From positions 1-64,000 of the forward strand of contig DATBIO010000272.1 in the NCBI GenBank assembly GCA_036556965.1: DNA of 64,000 nt. The letters are read 5' to 3'. Each line of letters opens with the position of its first letter. Positions within the stretch are counted from its first letter, which is position 1. Made by a program: the position numbers and the translations under genes. This DNA comes from DATBIO01 sp036556965. Its GTDB lineage: Bacteria > Acidobacteriota > Vicinamibacteria > Fen-336. Positions 33,651 to 40,919 of this stretch are shown here, in pieces. The notes below the pieces were generated by a model. It was not told where the DNA came from. It saw only the letters and a list, made by a program, of their open reading frames with translations, and made no database searches.

Positions 33651-34528
33651 TCGCGGAGGCCGCGCGCGTCGTCCCACGCCGCCGGGTCCTGGCCGAAGTA
33701 CTCGGCCAGCACGGCGTACACCTCGGCATGGTGGCGCCGCAGGGGCTGGGGGACCTCGAAGAACGCCTCCACCGCCACCGGCCAGAACTCCACGGGATCG
33801 TCCGCGCCGTAGTCGTCGATGACCGACCGGCCGCGCTCGAGCCGCTTCATCTCGCGGGCGGCCAGGGCGACCCATTCCTCCGCGCGCGCCGCCGTCATCC
33901 CCGCGGGTATCCCGTCGAAGTGGGTGGCCTCCACGTCCAGGAGGTGGGCGAACTCGTGATAGCCGACGTGGTAGGCGTCGTCGGAGGTCTCGAAGCTCTC
34001 CTCGAGGGCGGGCAGCGACAGGATGAGGGTGCCCCAGCCATGCGCCTGGCCGGCCAGCTCCGCGTTCTCGAACGAGTAGTCCCGGTCGAAGTCCTGGGGG
34101 TAGAGCAGGACCTCCGTCACCTGCGTCCAGCGGAAGGCGGGCCAGGCCAGGCTCAGGCTGGCCGCGGAGGCGGCCACCAGCAGGCGATGCTCGTCGGTGA
34201 CCTCGACCTCGACGCCGGTCACGGGCGTGTCGGCCAGGAACGACCGCACGGCCTGCTCGAAGAGGGCGCGCTCGCGCGCGGGCAGGCGCTCGTAGTGGTC
34301 GGACGCCTCCAGCAGGAACCGGCGCCAGCGCTCGGGGAAGGGGGCGGCGAGCAGGGCCTCGCGGCGCCGCTCGCGGCGCCGGGCGTGGGCCGCCGCTCCC
34401 CCCGCGGCCGCCCCCGCGGCCAGGCTTCCCGCCCACGCTCCCGGCGTCCCGAAGAGGAGGGCGCCCACCGCGGCCCCGGCGAGAGCGCCGAGGGCGGTCG
34501 TGCCCGCCAGCCGTGCGGCCTCGCTCAC
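33647..34528 (-). CDS. M90-family zinc peptidase (MtfA-like)
   Basis: A 293-residue protein with an Ala/Gly-rich hydrophobic N-terminus (about 8-48, probably one or two membrane passes), then the MtfA fold with the zinc motif HEFAH at residues 191-195. The conserved ERWRRFL and AFFEVPQPLRRHHAEVYAVLAEYFGQDP segments match this family. MtfA in enteric bacteria interacts with the Mlc repressor and has aminopeptidase activity. Whether that role exists here is unknown, and the membrane extension is atypical of the soluble MtfA. GTG 34528 overlaps the dehydratase stop by GTGA; its own stop overlaps the RluA start. Confidence 0.8.
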   Translation of the reverse strand: MSEAARLAGTTALGALAGAAVGALLFGTPGAWAGSLAAGAAAGGAAAHARRRERRREALLAAPFPERWRRFLLEASDHYERLPARERALFEQAVRSFLADTPVTGVEVEVTDEHRLLVAASAASLSLAWPAFRWTQVTEVLLYPQDFDRDYSFENAELAGQAHGWGTLILSLPALEESFETSDDAYHVGYHEFAHLLDVEATHFDGIPAGMTAARAEEWVALAAREMKRLERGRSVIDDYGADDPVEFWPVAVEAFFEVPQPLRRHHAEVYAVLAEYFGQDPAAWDDARGLRE

Positions 34529-35481
34529 GCGTGCCGGGCGAGGAGCCGCCGCAGCACCGCGGCATCCACGTTGCCGCCCGTCACCACCACCGCCGTGGGA
34601 CCGTCCGCGCGCACGCGCCCCATCGCCACCGCGGCGGCGGCGACGGCGCCCGCGCCCTCGGCCACCACCTGGTCGTGGGCGAGCAGGGCCACCATCGCAC
34701 GCTCGAGCTCGTCCTCCGGCACCACCTCCATCGCGTCGAACAGGTGGCGGTGCCGGAAGGCGATCTCGCCGATGCCGCCGGCCAGGCCGTCGGCCAGGGT
34801 GGGCGCGGCCGCGTACTCGGTGAGGGCGCGGCCCTGCCGGACCGACTCGCGCAGCGCGGGCGAGGCCTCCGGCTGCACGGCCACCACCCGCACGCGGGGG
34901 GCGCGCGCCTTGAGCACGGCGGCCATGCCGCTGATGAGGCCGCCCCCGCCGACCGGTACCACGACGGCGGCCAGGTCCGGCCGGGCCTCCAGCAGCTCCA
35001 GGGCCACCGTGCCCTGGCCGGCGGCGACGCGGTCGTCCTCGAAGGCGTGGGCCATGACCGCGCCCGTCTCCTCCGCGAACCGCTCCGCGGCGGCGTGCGC
35101 GTCGTCGTAGGTCTCGCCCCCCTCGTGCACGGTCACGGGGAACGCGCGCAGCTTGTCGACCTTCGCCCGCGGCGCGCTGCGCGGCACGAAGAGCGTCGCC
35201 CGCACGCCGCCCACGGTGGCGGCGGCGAAGGCGACGCCCAGGGCGTGGTTCCCCGCGGAGGCGGCCACCACCCCGCGGCGGCGCTGCGCCTCGGGCAGCG
35301 TGGCCAGCAGGTGCGTGGCCCCGCGTACCTTGAACGAGCCCGTGGGCTGCCAGCACTCGAGCTTCAGCAGGACCTCGCCCGCGCCGCGCAGGGCGAAGGA
35401 CGGGCGCAGCGGCGTGGGGGGAAGGTGCGGCGCCACCACCGCGCGGGCGGCCTCCACCGCCTCCACGGAGAGCACGCTCAT
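34525..35481 (-). CDS. Threonine/serine dehydratase (PLP fold-type II)
   Basis: A 318-residue catalytic-only dehydratase of the biodegradative/IlvA class. The Schiff-base lysine is in PTGSFKVRGA. The substrate-binding SAGNHALGVA and the phosphate-binding GGGGLISG loops are both intact. It deaminates threonine or serine to 2-oxobutyrate or pyruvate through reactive enamines. There is no C-terminal ACT regulatory domain, so feedback by isoleucine is not expected; serine/threonine dehydratase or serine racemase activity is also possible. The ATG 35481 overlaps the FAAL gene stop (ATGA). The presence of a RidA-like gene nearby fits enamine chemistry, although that protein appears to be exported. 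Confidence 0.85.
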   Translation of the reverse strand: MSVLSVEAVEAARAVVAPHLPPTPLRPSFALRGAGEVLLKLECWQPTGSFKVRGATHLLATLPEAQRRRGVVAASAGNHALGVAFAAATVGGVRATLFVPRSAPRAKVDKLRAFPVTVHEGGETYDDAHAAAERFAEETGAVMAHAFEDDRVAAGQGTVALELLEARPDLAAVVVPVGGGGLISGMAAVLKARAPRVRVVAVQPEASPALRESVRQGRALTEYAAAPTLADGLAGGIGEIAFRHRHLFDAMEVVPEDELERAMVALLAHDQVVAEGAGAVAAAAVAMGRVRADGPTAVVVTGGNVDAAVLRRLLARHA

Positions 35482-38309
35482 GGGCGCACGGGGCCGGCGG
35501 CCAGGAGGTCCAGCCGCGGCTCCCCGCAGCGGGCGGCGATGGCGGAGGCCGTGCGGTCGCGCAGGTCCACCAGCGCGTGCCAACCCTCGCCCTCCGGCCT
35601 CAGGGGGGGGCCGATCCAGAGGTGGATGTGGCCCCGGCGGGGGCGCCACCCGCCGCCGCGCAGCACGTGCCGCGTGCCCTGGAGGGCGAGGGGGAGGATG
35701 GCCACCTCCGCCGCCGCCGCGCTCTTGAAGGCGCCCAGGCGGAAGGGGCGCAGCCCCGTGGCCGGGGTGAAGGTGCCCTCGGGGAAGAAGAGCACGTTGC
35801 GCCCGGCGTGGAGCGCCTCGTCGATGGTGCGCGCGTCGTTGAGGCTCTGCTCCGTGTCCCAGCGGTCCACCGTCAGCTGCCGGGTGCGGCGCACGAAGGA
35901 GCCGACGAACGGCCAGCGCCGGACCTCGGCCTTGGCCACGAACGCGAAGTCGAGGGGAAGGAGCGCCATCAACGCGGGGACGTCGGCGTAGGAGGCGTGG
36001 TTCGAGCACAGCACCAGCGGTCCGGGCACGGCGAGGCGCTCGAGCCCCTCCACGGTCAGCCGCTGGCCCAGGAGCCGGAAGAACAGGCGCGCGCAGAAGC
36101 GTCCCGTGCGCGGGGCCCACGTGCGGGGCAGGACCACGGCCAGGACCCAGGCCAGCAGGCCCACCGCGGCCACGGCCGCGGCGGCGGCCCCCGCGTAGAG
36201 CAGGCCCGGCACGGCGCGCAGCCGCCGCCGCGCCTCGTTCACGGCCACGGCCGCGAAGAGCCGGGAGCGGGCGCCCGGGGAGAGGCCGCGCTCGGCGCCG
36301 AGCGCTCCGCGCAGGTAGAGGTCGCGCGTGGCCGCCCGCCGGACCTTGCCGCTCGGCGTCTTGGCCACCACGCCCGGCGCCACCAGCCGCACGTCGTCGG
36401 GGGGCACGCCGGTCACGCCGCCGACCCGCTCCACCACGGCCGCGGCCAGGCGCTCGCGCGCGGGCCCGTCCGTCTCGCGCGTCTCCGCCACCACCACCAG
36501 GGCCTCCGTGCCCAGCGCGGCCTGGGCCACGCCGAAGGCGGCCACGCAGCCCTTGCGGATGCCCTCCACGGAGGCCGCCGCCTCCTCGACCTCCTGCGGG
36601 ACCAGGTTGCGTCCGCCCTTGATGATGAGGTCCTTGCGCCGGCCGGCGACGTGCACCTCGCCGTCGGCCACGAAGGCGAGGTCGCCGCTGTCCAGCCAGC
36701 CGTCGCCCACCGCGACCTCCGCCGTCGCTTCCGCGTTCCGGTAGTAGCCGGCCATGCTCGAGGGACCCCGGAAGACGAGCCGTCCCACCCGGCCGGAAGG
36801 GAGCTCCGCGCCGTCGTCGTCCAGGATGCGGACCTCGTGGCCGGGCAGCGCCGTGCCCACGGAGACGAAGCGCAGCGGCTCCTTCTCGCCCGGGGCGGGG
36901 GCCTCGACGCGCCCGTCCCCCGAGAACGGCTCGCGCGCGGCCAGCGTCACGCGTGGCCCGCGTCCGGGGGGCGGGAAGCAGAGCCCGACCGCGCTCTCCG
37001 CCAGCCCGTACACGGGCATGAAGGCCTCGCGGCGGAAGCCGTAGGGCGCGAACCGCCGCGCGAAGCGGTCCATGGTGTCGGGGCTCACCGGCTCGGCGCC
37101 GTTCAGCGCGCAGCGCCACGAGGAGAGGTCCAGCCCCTCCAGGGCGCGGTCGGGGATGCGGCGCACGCAGAGCTCGTAGGCGAAGTTGGGGGCGGCGGAC
37201 ATGGTGGCCTGGCGCTCGTGGATGGCCCACAGCCAGCGCTCGGGCCGCGCCAGGAAGGCCAGCGGCGACTGGATGTCGATGGGGACGCCGTGGACGATGC
37301 AGAACAGCCAGGAGCCGATGAGGCCCATGTCGTGGTAGAGCGGCAGCCAGGTCTGACCGACGTCGGTGGGCGCGAGACGCAGCCCGGCGGCGATGGCGCG
37401 GATGTTGGCGAGCAGGTTGTCGTGCGTGAGGAGCACGCCCTTGGGCATGCCCGTGCTCCCCGACGTGTACTGGATGAAGGCGGGATCCGCGCCGGCGCCC
37501 TCCGGCGCCGGCCAAGGGCCCCCCTCGGCGGCCAGCTCGTCGGCGGTGGCCACCGCGCGCAGGGAGGGCACGCGCGGACGCAGCAGGCCCACGACGGGGC
37601 GCGCGCGCTCGACCGTCACCAGGAGGCGGGCCTCGGCGTTGGCCAGGATGCCGGCCTGGCGGAGGGCGTACTCCTCCAGGCGGTCGAGACGCACGGGCGG
37701 GTACAGGGGGACGGGGATGGCCCCCAGGAGCAGGATGCCCTGGAAGGTGCGCAGGAAGTCCAGGCCGGTGGGGAGGACGAGGGCCACGGTGTCGCCCCTG
37801 CCCACCCCGCGCGCGCGGAGGCCGGCCGCCACCGAGGAGGCCTCGGCGAAGAGGCCGCCGTAGCTCAGCGCGACCTCGCGCCCGTCGTCCTCGCGGAGCC
37901 AGGCGTGCAGGCGCTCGGGCTCGGCCTGCGCCCGCAGCCAGAGCGCGCCGTGGACGGTGGCGGCCTCCGGCAGCGGCGCCGGCTCGCGCGGCACCGCGGC
38001 CCTTCCCGGCCGCGGCCTCGCGGCGGCCTCGCCGGACTCCGCCTCCAGGAGGGCCCGGGCCAGGCCCTCCGGCGTGTCGATCTGCAGGCAGCGGTCGTCG
38101 AGACGGCGGCCGAAGGCGGCCTCCAGCCGGAGCATCAGCTCCACGCGCTCCAGGCTGCCCAGGCCGACCTGCCGCTCGAGGGAGGCCTGGGGGGCCACCG
38201 CCCCCGCCGCGCGCGCGCCACCGAGCTCCCGCGCGAGGTCGCGCAGGACCTCCAGCACCGTGCCCAGCGCCGCCTCGTAACTGGAGGTGGCCGCCGTCGT
38301 TTCGGTCAC
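35478..38309 (-). CDS. ACP-FAAL-PlsC fusion: fatty-acyl-AMP ligase with carrier and acyltransferase
   Basis: A 943-residue three-domain protein. Residues about 10-92 form an acyl carrier domain (VGLGSLERVELMLRLE), with Ser52 as the pantetheine site although the usual DSL reads GSL. Residues about 112-665 form a fatty-acyl-AMP ligase with YTSGSTGMPKG (281-291), YGLAESAVGL, the SGDLAF hinge region and Lys-containing TPSGKVRR. A membrane segment lies at about 703-728. Residues about 735-930 form a PlsC acyltransferase with NHASYAD (770-776) and FPEGT (842-846). It could activate a free fatty acid, load it on its own ACP and acylate a lysophospholipid, like E. coli Aas but in reversed order. The GTG 38309 follows TACAGT by six nt. 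Lead gene of a coupled operon. Confidence 0.85.
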   Translation of the reverse strand: MTETTAATSSYEAALGTVLEVLRDLARELGGARAAGAVAPQASLERQVGLGSLERVELMLRLEAAFGRRLDDRCLQIDTPEGLARALLEAESGEAAARPRPGRAAVPREPAPLPEAATVHGALWLRAQAEPERLHAWLREDDGREVALSYGGLFAEASSVAAGLRARGVGRGDTVALVLPTGLDFLRTFQGILLLGAIPVPLYPPVRLDRLEEYALRQAGILANAEARLLVTVERARPVVGLLRPRVPSLRAVATADELAAEGGPWPAPEGAGADPAFIQYTSGSTGMPKGVLLTHDNLLANIRAIAAGLRLAPTDVGQTWLPLYHDMGLIGSWLFCIVHGVPIDIQSPLAFLARPERWLWAIHERQATMSAAPNFAYELCVRRIPDRALEGLDLSSWRCALNGAEPVSPDTMDRFARRFAPYGFRREAFMPVYGLAESAVGLCFPPPGRGPRVTLAAREPFSGDGRVEAPAPGEKEPLRFVSVGTALPGHEVRILDDDGAELPSGRVGRLVFRGPSSMAGYYRNAEATAEVAVGDGWLDSGDLAFVADGEVHVAGRRKDLIIKGGRNLVPQEVEEAAASVEGIRKGCVAAFGVAQAALGTEALVVVAETRETDGPARERLAAAVVERVGGVTGVPPDDVRLVAPGVVAKTPSGKVRRAATRDLYLRGALGAERGLSPGARSRLFAAVAVNEARRRLRAVPGLLYAGAAAAAVAAVGLLAWVLAVVLPRTWAPRTGRFCARLFFRLLGQRLTVEGLERLAVPGPLVLCSNHASYADVPALMALLPLDFAFVAKAEVRRWPFVGSFVRRTRQLTVDRWDTEQSLNDARTIDEALHAGRNVLFFPEGTFTPATGLRPFRLGAFKSAAAAEVAILPLALQGTRHVLRGGGWRPRRGHIHLWIGPPLRPEGEGWHALVDLRDRTASAIAARCGEPRLDLLAAGPVRP

Positions 38310-38315
38310 CGCCGC

Positions 38316-38344
38316 ACTGTACCAGCGTTGCCGTGCGCTATGCT
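38316..38344. promoter_or_regulatory. Divergent leaderless promoters (FAAL fusion and 72-residue protein)
   Basis: Minus strand TACAGT (38321-38316) is six nt before the FAAL GTG. Plus strand TATGCT (38339-38344) is five nt before the GTG of the small gene. The two start codons are 40 bp apart. Confidence 0.45.
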
Positions 38345-38349
38345 GGGCC

Positions 38350-38568
38350 GTGCCGCGCGCCGTCACCATCCGGGAGATCGAGCGGATCTTCGCCGTCACC
38401 GACCCCCTGGGGATCCACCGCGAGGCCGTCGTCATCCCGCTGGCCATGCGCAGCCCGGGCGGAGTGCGGCGGCTGCCCGGGGGCAGGATCGAGATCGTGG
38501 TGGACGCGGAGGCCGACTTCGAGCAGTGGGTGGCCGGGCTGCCCGCCCGGATCGCCTCAGTCGGGTAG
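38350..38568 (+). CDS. 72-residue conserved-looking protein of unknown function
   Basis: A small soluble protein: VTIREIERIFAVTDPLGIHR, then EAVVIPLAMRSPGG, RLPGGRIEIVVDAEADFEQW and a final helix. The alternation suggests an N-terminal helix, three strands and a C-terminal helix. I do not recognise a family. The GTG 38350 is chosen because TATGCT lies five nt upstream and the protein begins directly with the helix. The open frame extends 21 codons further upstream into the FAAL promoter. It converges on the macro-domain gene and overlaps its 3' end by 12 nt. Confidence 0.6.
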   Translation: MPRAVTIREIERIFAVTDPLGIHREAVVIPLAMRSPGGVRRLPGGRIEIVVDAEADFEQWVAGLPARIASVG

Positions 38569-39105
38569 CGCGGCCAGGGCCCGCCGGTAGGCGAGGAGGT
38601 CGCCCTCGCTGAAGAGGGCGAAGCGGACGACGGACACGGTGGAGCCCGCCTGCAACGCCGCGCGCACGGTGGCGAGGGCAACCGCGGCCGCCTCCTCCAC
38701 GGGATAGCCGTAGGCGCCCGTGGAGATGCTGGGGAACGTGACCGAGGCCAGGCCGCGCGCGGCGGCCAGGTCCAGGCAGTTGCGATAGCAGCGGGCCAGG
38801 GTCTCCGCCTCGCCCGCCCCGCCGCCGCGCCACACCGGACCCACGGTGTGGATGACGTGGCGGGCGGGGAGTTGCCCGCCCCCGCTCACGACGGCCTCGC
38901 CGGGAGGGAGGGGACCCTGGCGCTCCACGATGCGCCGGCACTCCTCCTTGATGGCGGGGCCCCCGGCCCGGTGGATGGCACCGTCAACGCCGCCCCCTCC
39001 CATGAGCCCGGAGTTGGCGGCATTGACGATGGCGTCGCTCGCTGCGCGCGTGATGTCCTCACGCGCCAGCTCGATGCGACCCGAGCCGAATGTTCGGACG
39101 ACCAG
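38557..39105 (-). CDS. Macro-domain protein (O-acetyl-ADP-ribose deacetylase-like), non-canonical start
   Basis: A complete macro domain that binds ADP-ribose derivatives and may remove ADP-ribose or acetyl-ADP-ribose. Motifs are REDITRAASDAIVNAANSGL, MGGGGVDGAIHRAGG, HVIHTVGPVW and FPSISTGAYGYPVEEA. The first in-frame ATG (39003) would delete the essential DAIVNAAN strand. From there back to the HU stop at 39214 the frame contains no ATG, GTG or TTG. The natural start of the domain coincides with CTG at 39105 (LVVRTFGSGRIEL), after GAGGGAAG. I therefore infer a CTG start, 182 residues. The gene is 108 nt downstream of HU and probably transcribed with it. Confidence 0.75.
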   Translation of the reverse strand: MVVRTFGSGRIELAREDITRAASDAIVNAANSGLMGGGGVDGAIHRAGGPAIKEECRRIVERQGPLPPGEAVVSGGGQLPARHVIHTVGPVWRGGGAGEAETLARCYRNCLDLAAARGLASVTFPSISTGAYGYPVEEAAAVALATVRAALQAGSTVSVVRFALFSEGDLLAYRRALAALPD

Positions 39106-39155
39106 CTTCCCTCGGGCGCCCCGCGCGCGGCGCGCCCTCCTCGACCCGGCGGGAC

Positions 39156-39181
39156 GTGCGGCCGACGCCGCGCGGCCGCAC
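39156..39181. promoter_or_regulatory. Hairpin between HU and the macro-domain gene
   Basis: GTGCGGCCG and CGGCCGCAC form a 9-bp perfect stem with an 8-nt loop in the 108-nt space between the HU stop and the macro domain. No T-tract follows on the minus strand, so it is not a standard terminator. It might stabilise the HU message or attenuate read-through into the macro gene. Confidence 0.4.
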
Positions 39182-39213
39182 CGACCGCGGGGTGTGGCAG
39201 GGAATCGGTCCGG

Positions 39214-39501
39214 TTACTTGCTTCCCAGCGCCGCGTCCTTGGCCGCCTTGGCCACCACGAACTTCAGGCGCTTGCGGGCGGGGATGCGGATTTCCTGGCC
39301 GGTCTGCGGATTGCGGCCCATGCGCGCCTTGTAGCTGCGCACGACCAGCTTGCCGATGCCGGGGATGGTGAAGCCGTTCTTGGCTTCCTTGTGGGCCATG
39401 GTGGCCAGCGCCTCGAGATACGCGGCCGACTGCTTCTTGGAGATGTCGATCTTCTCGGCCATGGCAGCCACGATCTTCGACTTGGTCATCGCCTTTGCCA
39501 T
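39214..39501 (-). CDS. HU-family DNA-binding protein
   Basis: A 95-residue histone-like protein that bends and compacts DNA. TKSKIVAAMAEKIDISKKQS forms the dimerisation helices. The DNA-binding arm carries GRNPQTGQEIRIPARKRLKF, the family signature. GFTIPGIGKLVVRSYKARMG is the saddle. The ATG 39501 follows AAGGAGG at nine nt. A clear promoter and an inverted repeat lie upstream. The gene stands alone between the FtsB-like gene (upstream on the same strand) and the macro-domain gene. Confidence 0.92.
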   Translation of the reverse strand: MAKAMTKSKIVAAMAEKIDISKKQSAAYLEALATMAHKEAKNGFTIPGIGKLVVRSYKARMGRNPQTGQEIRIPARKRLKFVVAKAAKDAALGSK

Positions 39502-39555
39502 CGTGTCAATCCTCCTTGGAAGGCATCTGGTGGGCGGGGGCCCTGATCGGAAGGC

Positions 39556-39576
39556 GCGGGCATTCTACATGCCCGC
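39556..39576. promoter_or_regulatory. Inverted repeat over the HU -10 box
   Basis: GCGGGCAT-TCTAC-ATGCCCGC is a perfect 8-bp inverted repeat with a 5-nt centre that contains part of the -10 box (39562-39567) of the HU promoter. A protein bound here would exclude RNA polymerase, or the structure would form at the very start of the transcript. Confidence 0.5.
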
Positions 39577-39592
39577 CGCGGCCGCGTGTCAA
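39562..39592 (-). promoter_or_regulatory. HU promoter
   Basis: Minus strand TTGACA (39592-39587) and TAGAAT (39567-39562) are 19 nt apart, slightly long. A 10-bp palindrome CAACCGGTTG (39590-39599) overlaps the -35. The start near 39555 leaves a leader of about 55 nt with the AAGGAGG site. Confidence 0.55.
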
Positions 39593-39615
39593 CCGGTTGT
39601 TTTCGAGCGGGGCCG

Positions 39616-39936
39616 CTAGCGCGGCGGCGGCGGGCGGAGGAGGAACACCGTCTCCCCGGGACGGCCCAGGCCCAGCTCCTCGCGCGCCAGGCGCTCGATG
39701 GCGCGCGGATCGGCGCGCAGGGCGCCGATCTCCGCGGCCAGGCGGCGGTTCTCCGCGCGCAGCCCTTCGATCTCCGCCAGCAGGGCCTCCGCGCGCTCGC
39801 GCTGCCGCACGAGCTGCAGGATGCCGCGGTCTCCGAAGAGCGAGCCCACGAGGAGGGCGAGGAGGGCGATGACACAGGTCAGGACGGCGGCCTTGCGCGG
39901 CAGGCGCGCCTCGGCCCGCGCCTTGTCGTCCCTCAT
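39616..39936 (-). CDS. FtsB/DivIC-like septum formation initiator
   Basis: A 106-residue bitopic membrane protein. A basic N-terminus (MRDDKARAEARLPRK) is followed by one transmembrane helix (about 17-38). A coiled coil (LVRQRERAEALLAEIEGLRAENRRL) then leads to the PRAIERLAREELGLGRPGE motif typical of the family. It would join FtsL and FtsQ in the division complex on the periplasmic side. The ATG 39936 has AAGG about eight nt upstream. A TTG at 39960 preceded by TAACGT is an alternative that adds eight residues. Confidence 0.8.
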   Translation of the reverse strand: MRDDKARAEARLPRKAAVLTCVIALLALLVGSLFGDRGILQLVRQRERAEALLAEIEGLRAENRRLAAEIGALRADPRAIERLAREELGLGRPGETVFLLRPPPPR

Positions 39937-39988
39937 CCCGTCGCCTTCCCGTTCGCGCAAGAGGGAAACGTTAGCACGCCCTTCGCGC

Positions 39989-40426
39989 TCACGACCCGAG
40001 CAGCCCCAGCCGGCGCGCCCCCTGGCGCGCGCCCGCGGCCTGGTAGCGCTTGAGGAGGTCCACCAGCTCCTGGTTGACCTGCTTCAGCCGCCGCAGCCCC
40101 TTGCGGAAGGCGCGCGACCGGGTGAGAAGCGCGCGCGCCTCCTCCACCCTCTCCTCGCCCAGGTAGGCGAAGCTGCCCGCCCCCCCGCTGCGGCGGGAGA
40201 GCACGTAGTAGGGGCCGTGCCCGCGGCCCTCGGCGCAGGCGCATCCCGCCTTGCCGCAGCGCCCGAAGCGCGTGAAGAGCGACCCCGCCACCTGCGCCCG
40301 CAGGGCGATGAGGGAGCGCACGAGCACGCGCTGCTCGGCCAGGCGCGCGCGGATGCGGCGCCGCAGCGCGGCGGGCGCGGCGGCGCGCGCGCGGGGCGTG
40401 CGGACGGCGGCGGTGGCGGCAGGCAT
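39989..40426 (-). CDS. DUF6788-like zinc-knuckle protein
   Basis: A 145-residue protein matching the DUF6788 pattern: a basic helical N-terminus, then LRAQVAGSLFTRFGRCGKAG with a CxxxxCxC cluster (CGKAGCAC), GRGHGPYYVLSRR, and a C-terminal coiled coil (FRKGLRRLKQVNQELVDLLKR). Its function is unknown. I recall such genes next to transposases and integrases, but none is present here. The ATG 40426 directly follows the half-site array at 40432-40468. Its stop is 52 nt upstream of the FtsB-like gene. Confidence 0.7.
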   Translation of the reverse strand: MPAATAAVRTPRARAAAPAALRRRIRARLAEQRVLVRSLIALRAQVAGSLFTRFGRCGKAGCACAEGRGHGPYYVLSRRSGGAGSFAYLGEERVEEARALLTRSRAFRKGLRRLKQVNQELVDLLKRYQAAGARQGARRLGLLGS

Positions 40427-40431
40427 TGTCG

Positions 40432-40468
40432 TACAGTGCGTCTGTAAGAAAGTGCTGTAAGACTACAG
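40432..40468. repeat. Array of four TACAG/CTGTA half-sites
   Basis: TACAG (40432-40436) and CTGTA (40442-40446) form one inverted pair with a 5-nt centre. After 8 nt, CTGTA (40455-40459) and TACAG (40464-40468) form a second with a 4-nt centre. The inner two copies are also part of a direct repeat CTGTAAGA. It lies five nt 5' of the DUF6788 ATG and in the divergent region with the EVE gene. It could be an operator or a recombination site. Confidence 0.55.
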
Positions 40469-40494
40469 GCAAGAGACGGCCGCGGTCAAGGGCC

Positions 40495-40500
40495 TAGAAT
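40495..40500 (+). promoter_or_regulatory. -10 box for the EVE-cutA operon
   Basis: TAGAAT lies 20 nt before the ATG at 40521, leaving a short leader that carries GGAGG. Confidence 0.45.
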
Positions 40501-40520
40501 GGGCCCCGGAGGCACGGGCC

Positions 40521-40919
40521 ATGTGGCTGCTGAAGACGGAGCCGGGCGCCTACGGCTACGACGACCTGGAGCGCGAGGGACGGACGGTGTGGGACGGGGT
40601 GACCAATCCCGTGGCCCTGAAGAACCTCCGCGCCATGAAGGCGGGAGACCGGGTGTTCGTGTACCACACGGGGGACGAGAAGGCGGTGGTGGGGACGGCG
40701 GAGGTGGTGCGCGAGGCGTACCCGGATCCCAGGGCGGGCGACCCGCGGCGCGTGGTGGTGGACGTGCGCGCCACCGGCCGCCTCGCCCGCCCGGTGGCCC
40801 TGGCGGAGATCAAGCAGATGGCCGTCTTCCGCGACAGCCCCCTCGTGCGGCAGGGCCGCCTCTCGGTGGTGCCCGTCACCGCCGCCCAGGGCGCCGCCCT
40901 CGAGAAGGGACGCGCGTGA
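40521..40919 (+). CDS. EVE-domain protein
   Basis: A 132-residue cytosolic protein with a PUA-like EVE fold: MWLLKTEPGAYGYDDLEREG, WDGVTNPVALKNLRAMKAGD and FVYHTGDEKAVVGTAEVVREAYPDP. EVE domains bind modified bases in DNA or RNA. Stand-alone versions are widespread and of unclear role. The sequence runs ...KQMAVFRDSPLVRQGRLSVVP, with the usual family ending. GGAGG precedes the ATG. Its TGA overlaps the GTG of cutA (GTGA), so the two are coupled. Confidence 0.9.
   Translation: MWLLKTEPGAYGYDDLEREGRTVWDGVTNPVALKNLRAMKAGDRVFVYHTGDEKAVVGTAEVVREAYPDPRAGDPRRVVVDVRATGRLARPVALAEIKQMAVFRDSPLVRQGRLSVVPVTAAQGAALEKGRA

Noticed and set aside
39989..40426. Complete insertion sequence around the DUF6788 gene
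   Set aside because: No transposase frame, no terminal inverted repeats bounding the gene and no target-site duplication were seen; only the upstream half-site array stands out.
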